64,000 nt of DNA from Chrysoperla carnea. Its lineage: Eukaryota > Arthropoda > Insecta > Neuroptera > Chrysopidae. The stretch lies in contig NC_058341.1 of NCBI RefSeq assembly GCF_905475395.1, positions 59,341,501 to 59,405,500 of the forward strand. Reading direction: 5' to 3'. This document shows positions 40,301 to 52,300 of this stretch, one piece after another. Under the pieces are notes generated by a model, which did not search any database, was not told the origin of the DNA, and was given only the letters and a program-made list of their open reading frames with translations. Both the position numbers and the translations under genes were made by a program. Position 1 is the first letter of the stretch. Every line of letters starts with the position of its first letter.

Positions 40301-43300
40301 ATCAATTCGTGGTGGTACTTCAGATTAACAAAACTCACAAAATTTCAAAACAAATTAATATGCACTAAAACTAAAAATAGAAAACGGTAACATAATGTAG
40401 TTACAATTATATTATTTTTGGAGCCGGTGTCAGCCAAGTTAATGTAGCAAACTATTCTGTTGTTCTGTGACAGTTGTTTCCTTGACATGCACCGACTGTC
40501 AAAAAACAATAATTGTAACTATATTACATAATCGTTATTTTTATACCATGTGTTTATAAAACCACCTAATTAGTCCATTTCCGGTTGCCCGTCCGTCCGA
40601 CCGGCCGTCCGTCTGTGGACACGATCGGTCAATTGGGTCTTGGGTCCGTAGGACCCATCTTGTAAACCGTTAGAGATAGAACAAAAGTTTAAGTGTAAAA
40701 AATGTTCCTTATCAAAAATTAAACAACTTTTGTCTGAAACATTTTTTCGTAAACATTACTGTTTATCCGTGAAGGCGCCAATTTAGCGGAAATTTTATAA
40801 TATGTACTATACTTGATTATCAGTTATGTATGTGTCACATGTTTGTATGTGTTATGTGATAAAGAAATCAACACTGCCTATGCATGGTATTTCAACAATT
40901 AACTCAGTCAATTGTTTGTTTTCACTTGTTGTACTTTTCACTAGAGTGCATATAAATTTGTTTTGAAATTTTTGATGTCGGATTTTTTTTTGTTAAAATT
41001 TTTTTATTAATAGTGACACATATTTTTGTTAAAATTTTTTTATTAATAGTGCGATTGTATTGCATATAAATATTGAAAAATATATGTATAAGTTTTTAGT
41101 CGATAATACAATTTCCGAAAATTTTCATTTACCGTGAAAAACATGACTGTACGTTTATAAATGGCTGATCTTGTAATTTCAAGAAACTACAAACATTTGA
41201 CAATTTTCTTGGACTTATATTTTTATATTAAAAGATTGTAATAAAATTCTTCCATTCCAATCCAGAAAAAAAATTATTTTTTCATGTCTATGGTATTGTA
41301 TATTTTAAAAAAAATATTTATTACTATTTCACACCAAACAAATGTACTTTGTTAAAACAAGTCATATGCATGCGCACATACAAAATATCGAAGGGTATAG
41401 TTTCAAAAACACTATTTATAAATAAAATTATATTTGATGTGTATTTATTAGAAAAAATATATTTCCAATTATGAATTATGATGTTAAATTTAAGTTGGTG
41501 AATTATACATGTAAAAAAATGTTAACATAAGTTTTGTTTTTGAAAATAACAATTATAAAATTTAATCGTTTAAATCTCTTGCTTATATTGTTGATTAAAT
41601 TTACTAGTTTGTTAATTGTTCTAATGTGTTTGTATACCTTAGTTTTAAAAGTGCAGAAATTAAATATCTATAGTGTTGAAATTTCAATTTCTGTGAAGTT
41701 CATGTGAGATAAAAAATATTGAAGAGTGAAAGATGTGTAAGTAAAAGTGCATTAATATTTCGAAATCGTGATTAAATTGATATTTTTAGTGCAATTAAGG
41801 ATTAATGGAATCAAAGGTAACATATAAATGCAATTTCTATTAACAAAAACAAGACCCAGTTATGTGGTTATCATGTTACACATCATAACTTAAAAAACTA
41901 TGCTGCAGATTTTTTTCAAGAACAACTTATTGATTGATTAATTTATGGCGAAGTTCTCACACCAAGAAAACGCTCTTGGCCCATTTTATTGAACATTGAA
42001 ACAAAACAAAAATATAATAAATAAATATGGAGTGCGTGTGTAGGAGTACGTTACAAAAAAATGTTAGGTACCAAGTACAGTACCAGACCATTGAATTACT
42101 CCAAGATATTTGTTTTTATAACTTCTTTATCGTAACGTGCAAAATTAGCGCGACAATTTTTTAATTAATTATACAAAGTATACATTATTTATTTTTCGAA
42201 GTGGCTTGAGGAGGTCTTCCGTTTGATAATTTTAAAAAATAAAAAGGTACCTTTGCTAAAAACCCCTCAAAAATTCGCAAACAATGACTATATCTAGACA
42301 GATTGTTTCGAAATGCATTCGTAACTCCAAAAAATTATCTTTAAGAAAAATTTTATTTATTTTTAAAATTCAACTAAAATTCACTAAATAATTTTCAAAC
42401 AGTTATCTAATGATGATAGATAGTTTCGAAATAGATTCGTTATTCCAAAAAATTACCTTAAAAAAAATGTTATTTTGCTGAAAAAAGTAATTGTCAATTT
42501 TCCAAAAAACACCTGCTAATTTTTTAACAATGTTCATATTATACTTTCATTTAAGATATTGGAATCATTGAAATGAATTTTCAAACACTATTCTAATAAT
42601 GCTTAAATGTTTCAATAGCCTTTCATTTATCGAGAAAATTTTATTAAACGAAAAACTTATTTTGCTAAAGAAAATTATGACGTTTTTCAAAAAACATGAC
42701 TATTCTATAAGATAAATACCCATTTTAAAATTCAACTAAAATTCACAAAATAATTTTCAAACGCTTATCTAATGATGATAGATAGTTTCGAAATAGATTC
42801 GTTATTCCAAAAAATTACCTTAAAAAAAAATTTTATTTTGCTGAAAAAAGTTATTGTCAATTTTCCAAAAAACACCCGCTAATTTTTTAACAATGTTCAT
42901 ATTATACTTTCATTTAAGATATGGTATGGTTTTCAAACAGTCATCTAATAATGCTTAAATGTTTCAATAGCCTTTCATTTATCGAGAAAATTTTATTAAA
43001 CGAAAAACTTATTTTGCTAAAGAAAATTATGACGTTTTTCAAAAAACATGACTATTCTATAAGAAAAATATCCATTTTAAAATTCAACTAAAATTCACAA
43101 AATAATTTTCAAACGCTTTTCTAATGATGATAGATAGTTTCGAAATAGATTCGTTATTCCAAAAAATTACCTTAAAAAAAAATTTTATTTTGCTGAAAAA
43201 AATTATTGTCAATTTTCGAAAAACACCCGCTAATTTTTTAACAATGTACTTATATTAGATAGGGTAATCATTGAAAATAGTAGCCAAACGGTGACCAATT

Positions 43301-46300
43301 CTACCGAAATTGTTTCAATAGCCTTTCATTTATCGAGAAAATTTGCTTAAAAGAAAAAGTTATTTTGCTAAAGAAAATTACGACGTTTTCCAAACATGAC
43401 TATTCTATAAGTTAAATACCCATTTTAAAATTCAACTAAAATTCACTATATAGTTTTCAAACACTGATCTAATGGTGCTTAAATGTTTCAATAGCCTTTC
43501 ATTTATCGAGAAAATTTGCTTAAAAGAAAAAGTTATTTTGCTAAAGAAAATTATGACGTTTTCCAAACATGACTATTCTATAAGTTAAATACCCATTTTA
43601 AAATTCAACTAAAATTCACTATATAGTTTTCAAACACTGATCTAATGGTGCTTAAATGTTTCAATAGCCTTTCATTTATCGAGAAAATTTGCTTAAAAGA
43701 AAAAGTTATTTTGCTAAAGAAAATTATGACGTTTTCCAAACATGACTATTCTATAAGTTAAATACCCATTTTAAAATTCAACTAAAATTCACTATATAGT
43801 TTTCAAACACTGATCTAATGGTGCTTAAATGTTTCAATAGCCTTTCATTTATCGAGAAAATTTGCTTAAAAGAAAAAGTTATTTTGCTAAAGAAAATTAT
43901 GACGTTTTCCAAACATGACTATTCTATAAGATAAATACCCATTTTAAAATTCAACTAAAATTCACTATATAGTTTTCAAACAGTGACCTAATGATGATAG
44001 ATAGTTTCGAAATGCATTCGTTATTCCAAAAAATTACCTTAAAAAAAATTTTATTTTGCTGAAAAAAATTATTGTCAATTTTCGAAAAACACCCGCTAAT
44101 TTTTTAACAATGTACTTATATTAGATAGGGTAATCATTGAAAATAGTAGCCAAACGGTGACCAATTCTACCGAAATTGTTTCAATAGCCTTTCATTTATC
44201 AAGAAAATTTGCTTAAAAGAAAAAGTTATTTTGCTAAAGAAAATTATGACGTTTTCCAAACATGACTATTTTATAAGATAAATACCCATTTTAAAATTCA
44301 ACTAAAATTCACTATATAGTTTTCAAACACTGATCTAATGGTGCTTAAATGTTTCAATAGCCTTTCATTTATCGAGAAAATTTGCTTAAAAGAAAAAGTT
44401 ATTTTGCTAAAGAAAATTATGACGTTTTCCAAACATGACTATTCTATAAGTTAAATACCCATTTTAAAATTCAACTAAAATTCACTATATAGTTTTCAAA
44501 CACTGATCTAATGGTGCTTAAATGTTTCAATAGCCTTTCATTTATCGAGAAAATTTGCTTAAAAGAAAAAGTTATTTTGCTAAAGAAAATTATGACGTTT
44601 TCCAAACATGACTATTCTATAAGATAAATACCCATTTTAAAATTCAACTAAAATTCACTATATAGTTTTCAAACAGTGACCTAATGATGATAGATAGTTT
44701 CGAAATGCATTCGTTATTCCAAAAAATTACCTTAAAAAAAAATTTTATTTTGCAGAAAAAAGTTATTGTCAATTTTCGAAAAACACCCGCTAATTTTTTA
44801 ACAATGTACTTATATTAGATAGGGTAATCATTGAAAATAGTAGCCAAACGGTGACCAATTCTACCGAAATTGTTTCAATAGCCTTTCATTTATCAAGAAA
44901 ATTTGCTTAAAAGAAAAAGTTATTTTGCTAAAGAAAATTATGACGTTTTCCAAACATGACTATTCTATAAGATAAATACCCATTTTAAAATTCAACTAAA
45001 ATTCACTATATAGTTTTCAAACACTGATCTAATGGTGCTTAAATGTTTCAATAGCCTTTCATTTATCGAGAAAATTTGCTTAAAAGAAAAAGTTATTTTG
45101 CTAAAGAAAATTATGACGTTTTCCAAACATGACTATTCTATAAGATAAATACCCATTTTAAAATTCAACTAAAATTCACTATATAGTTTTCAAACAGTGA
45201 CCTAATGATGATAGATAGTTTCGAAATGCATTCGTTATTCCAAAAAATTACCTTAAAAAAAAATTTTATTTTGCTGAAAAAAATTATTGTCAATTTTCGA
45301 AAAACACCCGCTAATTTTTTAACAATGTACTTATATTAGATAGGGTAATCATTGAAAATAGTAGCCAAACGGTGACCAATTCTACCGAAATTGTTTCAAT
45401 AGCCTTTCATTTATCAAGAAAATTTGCTTAAAAGAAAAAGTTATTTTGCTAAAGAAAATTATGACGTTTTCCAAACATGACTATTCTATAAGATAAATAC
45501 CCATTTTAAAATTCAACTAAAATTCACTATATAGTTTTCAAACACTGATCTAATGGTGCTTAATTGTTTCAATAGCCTTTCATTTATCGAGAAAATTTGC
45601 TTAAAAGAAAAAGTTATTTTGCTAAAGAAAATTATGACGTTTTCCAAACATGACTATTCTATAAGTTAAATACCCATTTTAAAATTCAACTAAAATTCAC
45701 TATATAGTTTTCAAACACTGATCTAATGATGCTTAAATGTTTCAATAGCCTTTTATTTATCGAGAAAATTTGCTTAAAAGAAAAAGTTATTTTGCTAAAG
45801 AAAATTATGACGTTTTCCAAACATGACTATTCTATAAGATAAATACCCATTTTAAAATTCAACTAAAATTCACTATATAGTTTTCAAACACTGATCTAAT
45901 GGTGCTTAATTGTTTCAATAGCCTTTCATTTATCGAGAAAATTTGCTTAAAAGAAAAAGTTATTTTGCTAAAGAAAATTATGACGTTTTCCAAACATGAC
46001 TATTCTATAAGATAAATACCCATTTTAAAATTCAACTAAAATTCACTATATAGTTTTCAAACACTGATCTAATGGTGCTTAATTGTTTCAATAGCCTTTC
46101 ATTTATCGAGAAAATTTGCTTAAAAGAAAAAGTTATTTTGCTAAAGAAAATTATGACGTTTTCCAAACATGACTATTTTATAAGATAAATACCCATTTTA
46201 AAATTCAACTAAAATTCACTATATAGTTTTCAAACACTGATCTAATGGTGCTTAAATGTTTCAATAGCCTTTCATTTATCGAGAAAATTTGCTTAAAAGA

Positions 46301-49300
46301 AAAAGTTATTTTGCTAAAGAAAATTATGACGTTTTCCAAACATGACTATTCTATAAGTTAAATACCCATTTTAAAATTCAACTAAAATTCACTATATAGT
46401 TTTCAAACACTGATCTAATGGTGCTTAAATGTTTCAATAGCCTTTTATTTATCGAGAAAATTTGCTTAAAAGAAAAAGTTATTTTGCTAAAGAAAATTAT
46501 GACGTTTTCCAAACATGACTATTCTATAAGATAAATACCCATTTTAAAATTCAACTAAAATTCACTATATAGTTTTCAAACAGTGACCTAATGATGATAG
46601 ATAGTTTCGAAATGCATTCGTTATTCCAAAAAATTACCTTAAAAAAAAATTTTATTTTGCAGAAAAAAGTTATTGTCAATTTTCGAAAAACACCCGCTAA
46701 TTTTTTAACAATGTACTTATATTAGATAGGGTAATCATTGAAAATAGTAGCCAAACGGTGACCAATTCTACCGAAATTGTTTCAATAGCCTTTCATTTAT
46801 CAAGAAAATTTGCTTAAAAGAAAAAGTTATTTTGCTAAACAAAATTATGACGTTTTCCAAACATGACTATTCTATAAGATAAATACCCATTTTAAAATTC
46901 AACTAAAATTCACTATATAGTTTTCAAACACTGATCTAATGGTGCTTAATTGTTTCAATAGCCTTTCATTTATCGAGAAAATTTGCTTAAAAGAAAAAGT
47001 TATTTTGCTAAAGAAAATTATGACGTTTTCCAAACATGACTATTCTATAAGTTAAATACCCATTTTAAAATTCAACTAAAATTCACTATATAGTTTTCAA
47101 ACACTGATCTAATGATGCTTAAATGTTTCAATAGCCTTTCATTTATCGAGAAAATTTGCTTAAAAGAAAAAGTTATTTTGCTAAAGAAAATTATGACGTT
47201 TTCCAAACATGACTATTCTATAAGATAAATACCCATTTTAAAATTCAACTAAAATTCACTATATAGTTTTCAAACACTGATCTAATGGTGCTTAATTGTT
47301 TCAATAGCCTTTCATTTATCGAGAAAATTTGCTTAAAAGAAAAAGTTATTTTGCTAAAGAAAATTATGACGTTTTCCAAACATGACTATTCTATAAGATA
47401 AATACCCATTTTAAAATTCAACTAAAATTCACTATATAGTTTTCAAACAGTGACCTAATGATGATAGATAGTTTCGAAATGCATTCGTTATTCCAAAAAA
47501 TTACCTTAAAAAAAAATTTTATTTTGCAGAAAAAAGTTATTGTCAATTTTCGAAAAACACCCGCTAATTTTTTAACAATGTACTTATATTAGATAGGGTA
47601 ATCATTGAAAATAGTAGCCAAACGGTGACCAATTCTACCGAAATTGTTTCAATAGCCTTTCATTTATCAAGAAAATTTGCTTAAAAGAAAAAGTTATTTT
47701 GCTAAAGAAAATTATGACGTTTTCCAAACATGACTATTCTATAAGATAAATACCCATTTTAAAATTCAACTAAAATTCACTATATAGTTTTCAAACACTG
47801 ATCTAATGGTGCTTAAATGTTTCAATAGCCTTTCATTTATCGAGAAAATTTGCTTAAAAGAAAAAGTTATTTTGCTAAAGAAAATTATGACGTTTTCCAA
47901 ACATGACTATTCTATAAGATAAATACCCATTTTAAAATTCAACTAAAATTCACTATATAGTTTTCAAACACTGATCTAATGGTGCTTAATTGTTTCAATA
48001 GCCTTTCATTTATCGAGAAAATTTGCTTAAAAGAAAAAGTTATTTTGCTAAAGAAAATTATGACGTTTTCCAAACATGACTATTCTATAAGTTAAATACC
48101 CATTTTAAAATTCAACTAAAATTCACTATATAGTTTTCAAACACTGATCTAATGATGCTTAAATGTTTCAATAGCCTTTCATTTATCGAGAAAATTTGCT
48201 TAAAAGAAAAAGTTATTTTGCTAAAGAAAATTATGACGTTTTCCAAACATGACTATTCTATAAGATAAATACCCATTTTAAAATTCAACTAAAATTCACT
48301 ATATAGTTTTCAAACACTGATCTAATGGTGCTTAATTGTTTCAATAGCCTTTCATTTATCGAGAAAATTTGCTTAAAAGAAAAAGTTATTTTGCTAAAGA
48401 AAATTATGACGTTTTCCAAACATGACTATTCTATAAGATAAATACCCATTTTAAAATTCAACTAAAATTCACTATATAGTTTTCAAACACTGATCTAATG
48501 GTGCTTAATTGTTTCAATAGCCTTTCATTTATCGAGAAAATTTGCTTAAAAGAAAAAGTTATTTTGCTAAAGAAAATTATGACGTTTTCCAAACATGACT
48601 ATTTTATAAGATAAATACCCATTTTAAAATTCAACTAAAATTCACTATATAGTTTTCAAACACTGATCTAATGGTGCTTAAATGTTTCAATAGCCTTTCA
48701 TTTATCGAGAAAATTTGCTTAAAAGAAAAAGTTATTTTGCTAAAGAAAATTATGACGTTTTCCAAACATGACTATTCTATAAGTTAAATACCCATTTTAA
48801 AATTCAACTAAAATTCACTATATAGTTTTCAAACACTGATCTAATGGTGCTTAAATGTTTCAATAGCCTTTTATTTATCGAGAAAATTTGCTTAAAAGAA
48901 AAAGTTATTTTGCTAAAGAAAATTATGACGTTTTCCAAACATGACTATTCTATAAGATAAATACCCATTTTAAAATTCAACTAAAATTCACTATATAGTT
49001 TTCAAACAGTGACCTAATGATGATAGATAGTTTCGAAATGCATTCGTTATTCCAAAAAATTACCTTAAAAAAAAATTTTATTTTGCAGAAAAAAGTTATT
49101 GTCAATTTTCGAAAAACACCCGCTAATTTTTTAACAATGTACTTATATTAGATAGGGTAATCATTGAAAATAGTAGCCAAACGGTGACCAATTCTACCGA
49201 AATTGTTTCAATAGCCTTTCATTTATCAAGAAAATTTGCTTAAAAGAAAAAGTTATTTTGCTAAAGAAAATTATGACGTTTTCCAAACATGACTATTCTA

Positions 49301-52300
49301 TAAGATAAATACCCATTTTAAAATTCAACTAAAATTCACTATATAGTTTTCAAACACTGATCTAATGGTGCTTAATTGTTTCAATAGCCTTTCATTTATC
49401 GAGAAAATTTGCTTAAAAGAAAAAGTTATTTTGCTAAAGAAAATTATGACGTTTTCCAAACATGACTATTCTATAAGTTAAATACCCATTTTAAAATTCA
49501 ACTAAAATTCACTATATAGTTTTCAAACACTGATCTAATGATGCTTAAATGTTTCAATAGCCTTTCATTTATCAAGAAAATTTGCTTAAAAGAAAAAGTT
49601 ATTTTGCTAAAGAAAATTATGACGTTTTCCAAACATGACTATTCTATAAGATAAATACCCATTTTAAAATTCAACTAAAATTCACTATATAGTTTTCAAA
49701 CACTGATCTAATGGTGCTTAATTGTTTCAATAGCCTTTCATTTATCGAGAAAATTTGCTTAAAAGAAAAAGTTATTTTGCTAAAGAAAATTATGACGTTT
49801 TCCAAACATGACTATTCTATAAGATAAATACCCATTTTAAAATTCAACTAAAATTCACTATATAGTTTTCAAACAGTGACCTAATGATGATAGATAGTTT
49901 CGAAATGCATTCGTTATTCCAAAAAATTACCTTAAAAAAAAATTTTATTTTGCAGAAAAAAGTTATTGTCAATTTTCCAAAAAACACCCGCAACGTAAAA
50001 AAAACACTCAGAAAATTCGCGAACACAAAAAATTTGTACTCACGCACATTACCATGTCTTTCAAAATTCAAGAAAATTTTCCAAAAAAAAATTTTTTTCA
50101 TAAGAAAATTTTCTTACATATTTTCCGAAATTTTCCATATTTTTTTTGTTGAATATCTTATTTTTATTACTCATTGTTAAACGTTGCTTAAAACTAGCGT
50201 AAGCAAAATAAATTTGTTGGTCATAATAATACAAAGAGGATGATTTTCCCAAGATTTTCTTATTAATTTCACTTTTTATGGGTAGCTTAATGATACTGGG
50301 AGTTGATCTTATAATATAGCGTTCTAAATTATTCCATTCTAAGTCACAAATAATGTTTTTTTTTTTATCCTTTATTTTCTCGACTATTTTTTTTTGGTGG
50401 GTATTTTTTAGCGGCCAACTTCAGCTTCATTAATTTTTAACCTGTATAACTTCCTTTTAAATAATATTTGGGTATTCGTTGTGTGCGTGGTTATGGTAGG
50501 GACAATAAAATCGATGCCAGCGCTTCCAGTTAAAAATTTTGGCGTTAAAGGAGGCTGTTATGACTAATTTGCAATTCTTTACATGTAAATGTTATAAAAA
50601 ATGTCTAATTAAAATTATTGAAAAACACTAATTAATTAAACTTAATGCATTAAAAATTGTGAAAATGAAAAAAAATTGTGAAATCAAATTGAATAAATCG
50701 TATTTTTTAAATATAAATTATCATAATTATTTATTTAAATATGTGAGACAATAATATTAAATTTTCAATGTAAGCCATAAATGCAATCTATACAATTATA
50801 TATGCATCCATACAATTCTATAATTAAAGTAGTGTATTGTTACCATGGAAATGCCTAATAAAACTACCGCATAGTGCGAATTGCATGATACTTAAATTAA
50901 ATGTTTAGACATTTAGCTTGAATTGAAAATGAGTCGTAGAGTTTCCTCTTTTCATTAGAACCCGAGATATAAGTGTAAATGTCTAAAAAAGTGCTATTTT
51001 TCCGGTTTTCTCTCGAAATTTTTAAATAACTTTTATTATAATAAATATTTTTGAAAAATTCTTTCAAGGGGTTAATTTTAGAGAACAAAATTATCAGTTT
51101 TTACATTTTAAACGAAATTATTGCTTAGTATGACTGGTAGCATTATAAACGATTAAATTACCTATAAAAAGTTACTGCATATTTCGAAAAAACGACATTG
51201 ATTTTCGGATTCAGCAGAAAGGAATACGACGGAAAGTTTTCGTGGACCTCAATCGGCCAAGAAAACCTAATCAGCGGCCGGAGTATAATGAGTAAAAATA
51301 TTTTTGTTGCGGTATACCACGTATTAAATCATTCAGTAATAATCACATAAATACTTATTGAAGCCATATTATGAAATGCTAAAACTATACCAAGTGTCTC
51401 AAAATTTAAAATTGTTAGCTTTTTAACACGTTTTTATTAATTTCATTATATGTAACTATAACTAACCAACCAACTGGCAATTTAATATTTTATTCCCGTT
51501 TTTCACTAAACGGACAAACAAAAACAGGTAATAACTAAACTTTTTGAACCCTGGCGTGTTTTGCGACATGCCAGTTGGTATTATTATTATCCAATATGAG
51601 TTTTTAAACCATGTATATATGAAATATATATAGTATATTAAATGAAGGTGTTCATAGAATCATCTAATTAGTCCATTTTCGGTTGTCCGTCCGTCTCCCG
51701 TCTGTCAACACGATAACTCAAAAACGAAAAAAGATATCAAGCTGAAATTTTATAGCGTGTTGAGGACGTAAATAGTGAGGTCGAGTTCGTAAATGAGAAA
51801 CATAGGTCAATTGGGTCTTGGGTCCGTAGTACCCATCTTGTAAACCGTTAGAGATAGAACAAAAGTTTAAATTTAAAAAATGTTCCTTATCGAAAAATAA
51901 ACAACTTTTGTTTGAAACATTTTTTTGTAAACGTCACTGTTTACTCACGAGGGCACACATTAGATGCAAATTTTATAAGTATGTATTAATATGGGATTAT
52001 CAGTTATGTATGTGTGACATGTATAGTTATATGTGTAATGTGATAGAGTAATCAACATTGTCTATATATGGTATTTCCACAATTAACTCAGTCAATTGTT
52101 TGTTTTCACTTGTTTAAATTATTATTTTGGGTTGGCTTCAGTTTTATTTTTGTTTTTCAGGTTCTAAAAAACACAAGCGCAACATAAATTCAACTGCCCG
52201 TTCGATAGTGAGCAATTAATACCATTCAGATTTTTATCAAAACATTGTCGCTGTAATGTTCGATTAACCTACCTTAAGTAAAATGTATGAACTAAATTTT

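Larger units (their letters stand above)
39906..41049. other. Central spacer of the palindrome (~1.1 kb)
   Basis: Unique sequence between the arms. It holds a ~143-bp foldback repeat (40390-40532), R1 copy 6 (40545-40930) and a direct repeat of TTTTTGTTAAAATTTTTTTA with TTAATAGTG at 40987 and 41023. No open frame above 60 codons lies within it. If the palindrome is a transposable element, this loop lacks any transposase. Confidence 0.7.
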
